Source of the DNA: Falciphora oryzae
Lineage: Eukaryota; Ascomycota; Sordariomycetes; Magnaporthales; Magnaporthaceae
DNA: 64,000 bases
Direction of reading: 5' to 3'
Assembly (NCBI GenBank): GCA_000733355.1
Contig: JNVV01000011.1
Location: forward strand, 901,073 to 965,072
Below, in pieces: positions 22,744 through 34,214 of this stretch. The translations under genes were made by a program, and so were the position numbers. Position 1 is the stretch's first letter; the number at the start of each line of letters is the position of its first letter. Under the pieces are notes generated by a model. It was not told the origin of the DNA. It saw nothing but the letters and a program-made list of their open reading frames with translations, and searched no databases.

Positions 22744-24185
22744 ATGGCTGCCGGAGACTCACCGAGGCTTCGCGAGGCCCGCGAGGCCGCCAAGACGAAC
22801 CCAAAAAAGGCCGAGGACATGTACAAGGAAATCATCTCGAAGCCTCCATCTGTCAACTCGGACGATGCAACCCGCGAGTACGAGACTGCGCTGATCAGGC
22901 TGGGCGAGCTGTACCGAGACCAGAAGTAAGTCAGCCGCCGAGGGGCTGAGCGGAGCCCCTCCCTGTGCTATGGAGTCTGCGGGTTGACACTGACCTCCCG
23001 CGGCTGCAAGGAACTCCAACGACCTTGTCGATCTAGTCACAAGGAGCCGGACAGTGCTCTCATCCTTTGCCAAAGCGAAGACGGCGAAGCTCGGTATGTT
23101 TTCCTCTGTCTGCAGCGTCCGCTGGTGGTGACGCTCTTTCATCTAACTCAATCGACACACGTACGCGCGCACGCACAGTCCGACAGCTTCTCGACCTCTT
23201 TGAGGACATCCCCAACACGACGGACCTGCAGATCTCGGTCACCAAGTCATGTATAGAGTGGGCGACGTCGGAGCGGCGGACGTTCCTCCGGCAGAACCTT
23301 GAGACGCGACTTGTGACACTGATGATGGCTAAGCAGTCGTACTACGAGGCCCTGACGCTCATCAACGGGCTCCTGCGCGAGCTGAAGCGCCTAGACGACA
23401 AGCTGGTGCTGGTCGAGGTGCAGCTGCTCGAGTCGCGCGTCTACCACGCGCTGGGAAACATCTCCAAGGCCCGCGCCGCCCTGACCAGCGCCCGCACCAG
23501 CGCCGCCTCGGTCTACACGCCGCCCCTGCTGCAGGCCAACCTGGACATGCAGTCGGGCATGCTGCACGCCGAGGACCGGGACTTCAACACCGCCTTCAGC
23601 TACTTCATTGAAGCCCTAGACGGCTACCACACCCAGGACGAGCCGCAGCGCGCCACGGCCGCCCTGCAGTACATGCTGCTGTGCAAGATCATGCTCAACC
23701 TGGTCGACGACGTCAACAACCTCATGACATCCAAGCAGGCCGCCAAGTACGCCGGCCAGTCGCTCGAGGCCATGAAAGCCATCGCCCGCGCGCACGCGAA
23801 CCGCTCGCTCGAAGAGTACGAACAGTCGCTGGCCCTCTACCGCCATGAGCTCGGCGGCGACGCCTTTGTGCGATCCCACCTGCGCCGTCTCTACGACGCC
23901 ATGCTGGAACAGAACCTGATCAAGGTCATTGAGCCCTTCTCCCGCGTCGAGATCGACCACATCGCCAAGATGGTCGGCCTCGACACCCAGCAAGTCGAGC
24001 GCAAGCTGTCGCAGATGATCCTCGACAAGGTGATTGTCGGCGTCCTCGATCAAGGCGCCGGATGCCTCATCATCTTTGACGAGACTCAGCGTGACGAGGC
24101 CTACGACGCAGCCCTAGCCACCATCGACAAGCTCAGTAGCGTCGTCGATGTGCTCTATACCAATCAGGCATCCATGCTCGAGTAA
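22744..24185 (+). CDS. RPN6: 26S proteasome lid subunit Rpn6 (PSMD11)
   Basis: Exons 22744-22925, 23011-23093 and 23179-24185 give 423 residues, normal for Rpn6. Both introns keep phase, rejoining RDQK-NSNDLVDL and AKTAKL-VRQLLDLFEDIPNT. The N-terminal part is a helical TPR-like solenoid (ETRLVTLMMAKQSYYEALTLINGLLRELK, then LLESRVYHALGNISKARAALTSART). A PCI domain occupies about residues 285-390 (LEQNLIKVIEPFSRVEIDHIAKMVGL...MILDKVIVGVLDQGAGCL). Rpn6 clamps the lid to the core particle and base. No lesion is seen. Confidence 0.97.
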
Positions 24186-25073
24186 AGTCCTCGCGCGCAC
24201 AAGGCGGTGTTTGCGTGCCCTCGGCCGGCTGCTTCTATTTCTCTGCGTGGCGGCCTGCACAAGGCATGCCGGTCAAGTTTGGTGGCGGCGGGTTTGCGTT
24301 TGTAATACTAGAACAAGTAGCCGGCGCCGTCCTCAAGTTTATCACAGGGGTTATCGCGTTTGATACTGACAACTTGACTTGGAACATGCCCATTGTTTTA
24401 TTTGTCATGTGCTGCCCTCCGACTGCCAAGCACAGCCCTCACGAAATCGAAATAAGCACATATCTTGCTGTGGTACCTATAAAAGGTGTCATTGTGCGCC
24501 CAGGTTGACTGGCTAGCAGCTGCCTTTATGCGTATCCGGTAGGTGTATGGACATTTTACGATCAAGGCTGTGAGGGAGGTGCCAGTGTCTTCTCTTGTTG
24601 TGTGGTGATTATTTGACCGTGCTATTTGCGGATATGGCCATATAGGCATGTCATCGTGTTCCGATCCCAAGCTCGACTCCTCAAAGATCCAAAAGCAGGA
24701 TTTCAGAAAAATAAACAGGAAGTTTGAAAATAAGAACCCGGAACGCCAGCCAGTATAAGACGCCCAAGAACCAACCATGCAGGTGATAGACAGTCACCAG
24801 TCCCCAGCCACCAAATCCAACTACACGCAAGGGCTGATAGGCACACGTGGATGCAGGGAGGACATGGCGACAGGGGAATGCAGAACACCCACAAAGAACA
24901 CCGTCGATGCCAAATTAAACGATTGCCCGCAGGCTGTGACGAGGGGTAAAAACAAGGGAGCAAAACTAACGTCCATCGCTTAGACATTCGGAGAAGGAAA
25001 ATGCAACTTTCAAATACAAAAGTTCGTGCGAGGAGGCAACGGCCATTGAATTGGCTGGCTGGTTCAGTCTGGA
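24186..25073. other. Intergenic, convergent 3' ends
   Basis: Between RPN6 and the AT-hook gene. No gene seen. Confidence 0.5.
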
Positions 25074-28000
25074 TCAGCTGGCCTGGCTGCTCCGTGTTGT
25101 GCCGAGGGGCCTCGGCCGCGCGCCCTTGGCAGCCCGGCGCCTCTCCTCGCCGACCAGCAGGGCAAAGAGGCGCTTCGAGAGCACGTGCTCGTCCCAAACG
25201 CAGCCGGCGCCCAGCTCCGTCCGGAACGCGTCCACGACGTCGAGGTGCCACTGATCCAGCGCCATGGACTCGCCCTGTGCCGAGACGTGTTTGCCCAGGA
25301 GCGCCGCCGACCGACGCTTCTGCGAAATGCTGACGCGGTGCTGTAGCTGGAAGTTGAGCGAGCCCTTGCGGCGCTCCTGCAGCAAGGCGTCCATGCGGAC
25401 CCAATGTGCCCGACTCCACTGTGTCTGCGAGAGACGCAGTGCCGCGTCTGCCGTCGTAGCCCCAGCTCCCGTCGGGGGCGCAAGCACGACGGACTGGCGC
25501 AAGACCGAGATGGGCTTCGGCGCAACCTTGCCCCCGAGCGATGTTGAAGGATCTCTAGTCTTGTTCTCCTTATTCGTTTCACCCCCCGCCGGCCGCTGCA
25601 CGTCGACTTGCATAGGCTCCGAGTCCAAGTCCATGGCATCACCGCCGCCCGCTACTTGCGGGAGACCCTGATGCGCCCGGGTCTGCTCGAGCCCAAGAGG
25701 CGATAGGGTGCTGCTTGTGAACTCAACCACGCGACCGGGGGTCTTAGGCTTGAGAGGCGAGCGGAGACACGACTTGGTCGGAGATGCGGCCCGGTTAGGT
25801 AGCGGCTTCAGTGTTGGCGCCACGAAGCTCGACTCATCCTCGTCTGGCTCAGCGTCGCTGGGAGCATGACGGCCCTCGTCGGGGTCGACTGTGTCCTCGG
25901 CAGACGCGTTGTGGCTGGCGCCGCCAGAGCCCCCTGGGGAAAACAGCCAACCACCCGAGCTGACCACATGTGGCGTGAAGTTACGTTTTTGCGGGAGTCG
26001 TGCGAAGAGGGGCTTCGGTGGCGCCCGCTTCGACGATGCCGATGGTCGAACCTCACTAACATGCGGCTGGTGAGGAGGTGCAGGGGAGAATAGGTCCAGC
26101 CTACGTTGGCCGTTGGGCTGAAATACCTTCTGTGCCACCGAGGACGGCGGGTTCTGGCTCTGGCTTGCCGACCTCGCCGCAATGGATTCACGCGCCACTG
26201 CTGGCTGCAGGGGCGGGACAACCGATCCCGACAGTTGCTTGCGACTGTCTTTGGTAGGCTGAGCTGGAGCGGCGTCATCAGTACCGTCAGCCGCAAATGG
26301 CTGCAGCCGAGGCACAACAGCCGGAGAGGAGAAGAAGTTGGACAGGTCAACTCTGGCGGCTGATGTGCGAGCCACCTGAACAGGTAGCGGTTGTTCGCGG
26401 CGCCTAGGCAGAGACGCCTGAGACAAGTCCCGCTCTTGCACCGACAGTAGCGAGAACTCTTCCGACGAGCTGGCCACTCGAGGGGTGGCAGTCTTTGTCC
26501 ACGGACTAGGGAGCTTGGCTCGGCTCCACAGGTTGAGTGTTGGGTCTTGTGCCAGCACGGGCTTGGCCGGGGATGGAGTCGGCCGAGATGCCTCGAATGC
26601 CCAGATGTCATCATCGTCTTCATCGACTTCAGGAGGCTCCGACCCATCCTGGGACAGGCGCTCTTCCTCGACAGGCACGCCAGCGCCCACGTTATTATCA
26701 TCGTGACCACTGCGGCGAAGCCTTAAATCATCTATGTGGCCCGAGACAGGACCGCTCGACGTAGCGGCGCTCGAGGCAGAGGAGCCTTGTGTCGGCTGAC
26801 TTCCGACTGCCACTACGCTTTCAGGCGCCTCCCAATCCATGGCGTCTTCGACCCCATCCCTGGCAGCTCGTGTTGAGCTCGTGAGCGATTCCAGACCTGG
26901 CTCCTCCAGCGGAAGTGACGGCTTTTTAGCTCGGGGGACGGCTTTCGGGCTTGGCATGTCCGAATCTGGAGCAAATGGATCCTCCGCGGTAGCCTGAGGA
27001 ACAATTGTCCGTGGTGAGAATATTTGCGCCCCCTGAGAGACGAGACTCTTGATTTGGCTGAGTGGATTCAGGACCTGGGTCCAGGATCTCTCCGATCTCA
27101 TCACAGAGGACGGCTTGGGGGCCGCGTCTCGAGTTGGAGGCTCCGGGGAAGGCGCCGCCGTGACACCCGGCCGTGTAGTGTCAGGGTCTTCGATATCTCG
27201 GGACACTGAGGACCTAAAGGGACTGCCTAGAGTACTCTCTGCTCCTTTGGGAGATGGCGGGTCCGACGTGACGTGCTGGAGAGCTCTCCCGACCCGCACG
27301 ATTGGCGAGAGAGCAGGCCTAGCAGCGAGTGAAGGCAGATCTACATTGTCGGATTGTCCGTCCTGGTCTGATCGTGGTGAGAGTGGCGAGGATCGGGCAG
27401 CGGCCTCGAGGCTTTCTGTAGGGTCTTGCCTTGTGTCGCTCGCAACACCTGGGGGCATTGGGCGGCTGGCTTCGTCGGCCGAAGGTCTGAGCGCCGGTGG
27501 AGAAGACCGCAGCTCATCGTCTCGGGCGTCATCCGACGCCATCGCTGCATCCTCCGATACCTTCACCGGGGGCTCCTCGTCGACCGGCGGTGGCGTCTCA
27601 TCTGGTGTCAACAATTTGCTTGCAGCATCTGACGGAGGGGCAGAGTCTATCACCATTGATCCTGGCTCGGCAGACTGCGCCTTCTCATCATTTTCCATCG
27701 CTTCTTCCTCGCCGTCGTAGTCATCGTCGTCGTCGGGGCTGTTATCGATATCATGGTCCTCTACCCTCCCCTCTGCCTCATCCTCCTCTTCCGACAGAAG
27801 ATCCTGGTGTCGTTGAAGTGGGCGTGGGGTTGCGGCCTTGAGCACAGCTTCGGGGATCTCGGAAAATGAGTCGTCATAGACACTTGCCTCCTCCGGGGCC
27901 GCATGTACCTCTTGATTACGAGACGCGAGCGGAGTATCCAGCAGCGACTCGTCCCTTCTCAAGGACTTGAGAGCGAGCTGCCTGCTAAGTGGCGTGGCAT

Positions 28001-29498
28001 TTTTCCCCCGCCTTGGACTGTCGGCCCACGTCCTAGTTGCGTTGTTGGCATTTGCGGGAGCTAGCGAGGAGTCGTCCCGGGGAGCGCCCGCAGCGGGGCT
28101 GGGCTCGGGGGCTGTTGGTTGCACCGCAAGCACAGTCGCTTCGGGTTCGAGGGGTGAAGAACGGCCATCGCCGCTGCGTCTCTGGTCTGACCGCTCGTGC
28201 CGCTGGCTCGGTGGATGGGCTTGATTATTGTCGGTCCTGCCCTGCCGGATGGGCTCTAGCGCCCTATCCACAATGAAGCTGGTAGCCTCCCCCATCTCAG
28301 AGAGCGCGGCCTCGGCATACTGCATGCTCTCTCTAAACGACACGATCGAGTCCATCATAATCATGCTAAAGTCCTCTCCTTGGGCAATGGTGTCAATATC
28401 AGCATCGCTCCTAGAAGCGCTCTCGATTGTCTCAGACTCGGCATCGCTCCTGTCGGCACCCGACGCCACATAGTCGACCGACCCTCCGTTATCCTGGCCG
28501 GAAGCTTCGGAGACTGGTAGGTCTACTGCTCTTGGCGCCTCCTGCTGGCTCGAGCGACGTTCCCTATCCACACTGCTGGGTGCCTGCCACGCGCCGGCAG
28601 GCGGGCGTGGCTCGGGCACGGCGGCAAGCCATATATCTTCATCTATGGCGTTCCCGTCCGCGCCGTCCGTTGATACATCAATTGAGGGCAGCATAGTTTC
28701 GTCCGGGCGGAAGTCCTCGGTCATGGGCTCTGTGGGAATGGCGGAGGGGATGGTCTCGATCAGCGTATTCCGGTCGGCCAGTGCTTCCATCTCGGCGGGC
28801 GCCAGAGCCTGGCGCCGCGGGCGGCCCCTTTTCTTCGCAGTCCCGGTATCCTGGGGCGGCCTTATATCTTTCTTGGACGGAGCCCTGGCCTTGCGCCCTG
28901 GTGTCTTTCGGAACTTTGCGGCTGGTCTTGGGGTCGCGTCGACGTCCTCGCCGCCCGTCTCGGACGCCGAGTCCGCCGTCTCTGATCGCAAGCGACGATT
29001 GCGGTCGGGGCTGCGGTCGATGGGGGTCCCAGCCCTTTTTTTAGATGATGGCATCGGGGTACCTGACTTGCGCGGTCTTCCTCGCCTGCGAGGTGTCGCC
29101 GTACCCGGCAAGGGTTCCTGTTCATCGTCTGTGAGACCCCTCAGGGGGATTGTGGTTGTTGTCGTGGATGTGGTGAGATCGCGACGGCGGGCGGCAGAGC
29201 GCGGGCCTCGGACGGCAGAGGACGGGAAGAGACGGCGCGTGACGTGATCCTTCTCGCCACCCTCAGCCTCGACAGTGACGAGGATTTTCTGTGGCGACAG
29301 CTCGTTGCCAACGTCTAGCTCGAAAGTCTGTTTCCTCGGAGAGCTGGCCGTCGACGACTGCCTCTGTGACCGCAGTGAGGACTGGTAGCCTCGAGCCATG
29401 CTGCGGGTGACGCGAGCCGCGGAGTTCGGGACGACCTCGTTGAGCGGATCCGGGGATGACATGGTGTCCATGGCCGCGTCGGTGGTGGATGATGGCAT
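25074..29498 (-). CDS. Large AT-hook, low-complexity nuclear protein
   Basis: A single intronless frame of about 1474 residues from ATG 29498 (a TTG extends the frame to 29516). Two AT-hook cores are visible near residues 140 and 225: PRRRGRPRK and KKRGRPRR, each the GRP core in a basic patch. An N-terminal RVTRSMARGYQSSL and SPRKQTFELDV precede them. The middle 900 residues are acidic, Ser/Pro-rich and probably disordered, with an Asp/Glu run around SPDDDDDYDGEEEAMENDEK. The C-terminal 130 residues look folded: WVRMDALLQERRKGSLNFQL, LDVVDAFRTELGA and EHVLSKRLFALLVGEERRR. AT-hooks bind the minor groove of AT-rich DNA, so a chromatin role is likely. I know no named orthologue. Confidence 0.82.
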   Translation of the reverse strand: MPSSTTDAAMDTMSSPDPLNEVVPNSAARVTRSMARGYQSSLRSQRQSSTASSPRKQTFELDVGNELSPQKILVTVEAEGGEKDHVTRRLFPSSAVRGPRSAARRRDLTTSTTTTTIPLRGLTDDEQEPLPGTATPRRRGRPRKSGTPMPSSKKRAGTPIDRSPDRNRRLRSETADSASETGGEDVDATPRPAAKFRKTPGRKARAPSKKDIRPPQDTGTAKKRGRPRRQALAPAEMEALADRNTLIETIPSAIPTEPMTEDFRPDETMLPSIDVSTDGADGNAIDEDIWLAAVPEPRPPAGAWQAPSSVDRERRSSQQEAPRAVDLPVSEASGQDNGGSVDYVASGADRSDAESETIESASRSDADIDTIAQGEDFSMIMMDSIVSFRESMQYAEAALSEMGEATSFIVDRALEPIRQGRTDNNQAHPPSQRHERSDQRRSGDGRSSPLEPEATVLAVQPTAPEPSPAAGAPRDDSSLAPANANNATRTWADSPRRGKNATPLSRQLALKSLRRDESLLDTPLASRNQEVHAAPEEASVYDDSFSEIPEAVLKAATPRPLQRHQDLLSEEEDEAEGRVEDHDIDNSPDDDDDYDGEEEAMENDEKAQSAEPGSMVIDSAPPSDAASKLLTPDETPPPVDEEPPVKVSEDAAMASDDARDDELRSSPPALRPSADEASRPMPPGVASDTRQDPTESLEAAARSSPLSPRSDQDGQSDNVDLPSLAARPALSPIVRVGRALQHVTSDPPSPKGAESTLGSPFRSSVSRDIEDPDTTRPGVTAAPSPEPPTRDAAPKPSSVMRSERSWTQVLNPLSQIKSLVSQGAQIFSPRTIVPQATAEDPFAPDSDMPSPKAVPRAKKPSLPLEEPGLESLTSSTRAARDGVEDAMDWEAPESVVAVGSQPTQGSSASSAATSSGPVSGHIDDLRLRRSGHDDNNVGAGVPVEEERLSQDGSEPPEVDEDDDDIWAFEASRPTPSPAKPVLAQDPTLNLWSRAKLPSPWTKTATPRVASSSEEFSLLSVQERDLSQASLPRRREQPLPVQVARTSAARVDLSNFFSSPAVVPRLQPFAADGTDDAAPAQPTKDSRKQLSGSVVPPLQPAVARESIAARSASQSQNPPSSVAQKVFQPNGQRRLDLFSPAPPHQPHVSEVRPSASSKRAPPKPLFARLPQKRNFTPHVVSSGGWLFSPGGSGGASHNASAEDTVDPDEGRHAPSDAEPDEDESSFVAPTLKPLPNRAASPTKSCLRSPLKPKTPGRVVEFTSSTLSPLGLEQTRAHQGLPQVAGGGDAMDLDSEPMQVDVQRPAGGETNKENKTRDPSTSLGGKVAPKPISVLRQSVVLAPPTGAGATTADAALRLSQTQWSRAHWVRMDALLQERRKGSLNFQLQHRVSISQKRRSAALLGKHVSAQGESMALDQWHLDVVDAFRTELGAGCVWDEHVLSKRLFALLVGEERRRAAKGARPRPLGTTRSSQAS

Positions 29499-30696
29499 CG
29501 CGGGTGGGCTCGTCAAGCGACAATGCGCATGTGCGCGTGCGGTAGCATAGGCGCAATAAATGGGTCTGTTCGGGGCGGCCTGCTAGCACTGACTGACCTG
29601 GCGGCTGGCGCTGTTGACGGGTGCTGTGTGCCTGGTGGTATGCTCCGGGCTGGCCTATATGTCACGGTGCCGGTTATGAAAGATTTCCGGCCGAATATCG
29701 ATATCGCGACAGCCAATCGTGCAATCCCATATTGAAGACAAGGTCCCTGGATGTTTGTTTACATTCAGCCGAATGGTTCGTCCCGCCCGAGTGGAGCTTA
29801 GCCCTAGATGCCGCCGCCTGCCATCCCCAGCAACAGCAGAGCAAGAGCCCGGGTGGGTCCAGCCGTTTGGACTCGCCCACGTCGGCAGGATCAAACTATA
29901 ACGTTGGCCGTTTTAGCCCGCCGGCTATCCCAGCAGAGCCCGTCGCGTCAGCACCATGAAGTGCATCCGTAATGAGCAAAATAAAACAAAATAACATAAA
30001 GGCCTACACATTATAACAGCACTAACCCCGCGAGGCCCAGCCGTGGAATCGGTTGCAACAAACGTTCTCCTCGAACGTTCCGCCAGCGAGAGTCGAAGGC
30101 AGGGCCAGGAGTGCAAGGCGTCAGGGCGGAATGTGAAGGACGAGACAGCCTCGAAGTGCGAGCACTTGTGTTTGGTCCGTGAGTGAGTGTCATCTTTTCA
30201 CAGCTAGTCTCGTACGCGACTGGGTAGACACCATTCAATTTTTTCTCTTTTCGAAAGGCAGAGTTCCTTCCCCAAAGCTCGAATTTCCGGTGCTCCATTC
30301 TCGCCATTCCCAACCCGTGCTCGAAGTGCTGCCGAGGAACTGATCCGGCTAAAGAAACTGATAAAATGTCAAGAGAAAGAAAATTACACGAGAGAAAATA
30401 ATAAGAAACCATTTGCGTAGCACTGCGGTCAAATATTGCACACACTTATAGGAGGATAAGAAAACAGAAGGAAACAAGAGCAGAGAAAAGAGCGGAGAAA
30501 GACAGGAAGTGTGGTGTAAAGGGGGAGCCTGCGAGTGGGGGAGGGCAAAGAAAAATAAAAGAAAGACGGCCAAAAAGCAGCGGCGCCAAACAATGACCAC
30601 CCATTTCGCTAGCTCTTCCGTACTTACGGAGATGCTTCATGGCTATCCAATAGATAAATTGGCCCCCTCATCTATCTTGTATCAGACTGGACTTGA
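29499..30696. other. Intergenic, 1.2 kb
   Basis: AT-hook gene promoter and 3' flank of the Sds3-like gene; purine-rich near 30430-30590. No gene seen. Confidence 0.5.
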
Positions 30697-32422
30697 TCAG
30701 TTACGCCTTCGCTGTGCCCTAGTGTTGCTACCTTGTCGAGCCATAGTGACGCCCCCTTGGCTGCTCTGGCGACTCATTGGGCTGGCGCCAGGGGCTGTTG
30801 TTGGGCCGGCCTTGGGGTTCGGAGTGGGCGGCCCACGGATGGAGCTCAGTGGGAGCTTCAGGTCCGCTCGAAGCTCCTCGGGCGAGTTCCTGGGTCCGTC
30901 CAGGTAGATGGCATATCGGTCCTCGCGCACGTTGAAGGCGGTTGCCTCGAGCACTTTCCGGCAACCGTTCGCGTTGTCGAAATTCGAGCCGACGCCATGG
31001 ATGTTCTCGTACTGCCGTAGAATGCTCATCACCATAAGGTCCGAGTTAACCTCTTCAGGCGGCAGGACGGTCGGACTGTTGCCGTCCTTGTTGCTGTACG
31101 ACTTGGCATATGTAGCCAAGAACATTGGCGGCAACTTGGGCACCGCCGCTGCCATCTTCTCGAGGTTTCCGGGAATCTCAAAGTTGGTGAGCGCCTCCAG
31201 TCCCACAATCTTCTCGTCGATGAAGTTGGGATTGTTTGCACCACCTCGACTGCGGGTCGCATGCGACGGCACCCGCTCCATCATTGGGGCCGCGGCGATG
31301 GGTTCGCTCCCATCCTGGTCGCCGTCATCGTTCTCGCCCGCATCGCTGTCGTCCGGTGAGCCATGGCCACCAGAGCCATTTGTCTTGGACTTGCTCGTGA
31401 GCAGGTACTTATGGGCAGCCAACGCTGCAGTGTTGTACTGCATCGCGAGCTCCTTGTCCGTGAACAGCTTGTCGATGCTATATATAGGGCCAGTTGCCTT
31501 GCGGGACACAAGTCGGTCGTTCTGCCACAGGGGTGTGGTATTGTTGGGATCAAGGACCCGCCGCTGGGGCGCCGGTGAGCCATCATCGTCTGCGCCGTTT
31601 CGTTTGCGTTTCCTGCCGTCCGAGTAGCCGCTCACCTCGTCGGCATTTTGGCGGAGCCGGGTGGCCCGCTTGGTGTGCGTGCCGCCGGGACTTGCTGGGT
31701 TCGTGATGGAGTACTGGTTGGGGTGCAGGAGTAGCGCAGAGGCGTCGGAGATCTCGAACGCTTCTTTTTCCTTCGTTAGGCGTGCTCTCTTGGAGTTTAT
31801 AGCGTTGATTAGGCGGTCACGGAGAGTCTGCGACAGTGCGCGGTGCTCGCGTTTTGCGACCTCAGTTTTGTATATGTAAACGTTACGATGCTCATGGCTC
31901 TTCATGTCGAATTCGTCCTACGAAGCCAGGTCGGCCACAATCAGTCCGATGTATACCCCCTGCGAAGTCGGGGAAGACTAGAAGCTACGGGGCACGACAG
32001 AGAGCAGATTGTCATAAGAGACATACCTTGTGACGCGTCAGCTCAAAATCGCGGCGCTCAACGAGATCCTCTATGGTGTTAACCCATTCCTGGAACTTAG
32101 GACCGGCCATCTCGAGGACGGTCCTGCCGCGGAACTGAGGGTCAATGTTGTCGCTCATGCTCTGCTCCCGGTCTATAGCGGCAAGCGGCTGCGCAGCGTA
32201 TGGATCGACCTGCATGACCAGCGCAGTGTCGACTTGTATCTTGGCTAGCATCTCGCGGTATTCTCGATCACGGTTCATGTCGAACTGCTCGGAAAGAGAG
32301 GCGAGACGTTCGACCAGGAGTTGTCGCTTTTTTTCCCGCTTTGACAGCGCGGGAGGCGGAGAAGGATTCGAGCGTCTGTCGGACTTCGCGTGCGCCGCTT
32401 CTATCGGTTCGTTGATTGACAT
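30697..32422 (-). CDS. Sds3-like histone deacetylase complex subunit
   Basis: Exons 32422-32027 and 31917-30697 (intron GTATGT...GTAG, phase 0) give about 538 residues. The N-terminal 240 residues are a charged coiled-coil of the Sds3-like type: SKREKKRQLLVERLASLSEQF, REYREMLAKIQVDTALVMQVDPY, and VERRDFELTRHKDEFDMKSHEHRN across the splice. ISDASALLLHPNQYSITNPASPGG and SIDKLFTDKELAMQ match what I remember of Aspergillus proteins annotated as deacetylase complex subunit Sds3. The yeast Sds3 coiled-coil scaffolds Rpd3L. The C-terminal third, with ENIHGVGSNFDNANGCRKVL, is Ser/Pro-rich at the end. The role is inferred from family. It is head-to-head with LSM1. Confidence 0.78.
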
Positions 32423-33467
32423 GGCAACGGGTTGTGGGCGAACCCACGCAGCTGGCCTGCAGGGAGATCGAGAGAGCGTGTGTGGGCACAAGGTTCAGCG
32501 CCGGCGGCGAAAGTGTCGAAGAGGGCCAGGAAGCGCCCGAGTTACGGGAGGGTCGGTGTCACCGGGGAGGACGGCGCCGTGTTGCTAAGCAAGGGCGCGA
32601 GGAGCGGAGGGACTGCGGTAGCTAGAGAAGACTCGTCAGCGGCGGGGATTACAACGAATTAGACCAGTGAGTAGGTAGGCACAGGTTATGGGGGAGTCAG
32701 TCTTAGGCTGGCTCAGGAAATTGATCTGGAGAGACAACAGCAGCCCCAACCTTGAAGAGGAGCAAGGTTCAGAATTGCGCCCGACTGATCGGTGTCATTC
32801 GGCGCCTGCAGCCTGCTTGAACAAATCCAGGAGGCGACGGGGTGTGAAACAAACCTGGAGCAAGAATTGGGAGAATGTGAATCCGACAACGAGGTAGGCA
32901 GGAACTGGAATCTCAAGGGGAAGGTCAAAAATCATCTACCTTGGAGGGGACGCACTCGGCGGAGGCTAAAGGTGGATGTGGTTAGCCCGAGGGTGACGAT
33001 GGTAGGCTGGAGGAGCTGGCTTTTGGAGCAGAGAATCGTGCGGCGGTCGAACGTGTCGCGAGTCTTCTTCCTCTCGCCAGGCGCTGGTTCTGTCCCCCGC
33101 TAAAGTTCCATGGTTGGTGTGGGCCATGAGGAATGGTGTAATATGATTGGTTGCCCGCTCCGTATCAGCAGAGACGCAGAGCGAAGTACCCCCGATGGGG
33201 CTCCACTGGCTCAGCCATAACTGGATGATATTGATGCAGGTGGCCAATGCGCATGAATTTGGCCCTGCGCAGCTTGTGTTCGCCGGATTGCAACGACGGC
33301 TTCCATCCGGCAAACGCGAGCGAGCAACACGCAGCCGTCTCGGCCACGTTCACCCCTCGACCGGAACAGCACACCACAATCAACGAACCGAGGCCAATAA
33401 CCGCTCTGCGACGCGCCGATGGAACGGCATTAACCCACCACGCCGCACGCCGCTCTCCATGACTTAA
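32423..33467. other. Divergent promoter, Sds3-like / LSM1
   Basis: 1.05 kb between the two ATGs, no gene seen. Confidence 0.55.
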
Positions 33468-34214
33468 ATGGAGAACCTATCGCTATCAGATGCCCCTCAC
33501 CAAGGGGCCGGCCCGGCGCCTGGAGGAGGCACCATCCAGGGACCTGCCGGACGCGGACCTCCGCCTCCCTCTCTGCCTCCGCAGCCGCAGTCGCAGCTCC
33601 CCGCCCAGATGTTTACAACTGCCGCCCAGCTGCTTGACTTGACCGACAGTAAGTCTATTCGCGTCTCTCCATGCGCGCTGCTGCCGCTAGAGCAGTGGCC
33701 CCTTCCCATTACGTGTGGGCTAGCTGACAACGATATCCGCTACTGTAGAGAAGTTGATGATTGCGCTGCGCGATGGGCGCAAGCTTAGCGGGGTCTTACG
33801 GAGCTGGGATCAGTTCGGTATGGCGCAACCAATCCAGACTGCGAGCCGATGGCTGCGCAGAGACAGGGCGCTTTTTGTTGACGATACCCAGCAAATCTTG
33901 TTCTCCAGTCCACAACAGAGCGGCTCTTTGTCCCGCCGGGCTCAACCACCGGCGCCCCCGAGGATCGGGGCCTCTACGCTGACATCCCCCGTGGCCTTTT
34001 CCTCGTCCGAGGCGAGAATGTGCTTCTGCTCGGCGAGATTGACCTCGACAAAGACGACGACCCACCTCCTGGCTACGAAAAGGCAGAGCTGCCGCTGGTG
34101 GAGGCGCTTATCAAGCGGCGCAAGGCCGAAGAGAAGGCTAGAGAAAAGACGCGCCTTCGCAAGCTGGCTAGCCTTGGGTTCGAAGGCGAGAACATGGGAG
34201 AAGTCATATTCTAG
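33468..34214 (+). CDS. LSM1: Lsm1, mRNA decay Sm-like protein
   Basis: Exons 33468-33648, 33749-33817 and 33892-34214 give 190 residues. The Pro/Gln-rich N-terminus is followed at about residue 48 by the Sm fold: [40 protein letters not shown] (Sm1 spans both introns) and GLFLVRGENVLLLGEID (Sm2, with the RGEN core). The C-terminal helix LPLVEALIKRRKAEEKAREKTRLRKLASLGFE is typical of Lsm1. The protein heads the cytoplasmic Lsm1-7 ring that binds oligoadenylated mRNA ends and promotes decapping. Confidence 0.95.
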
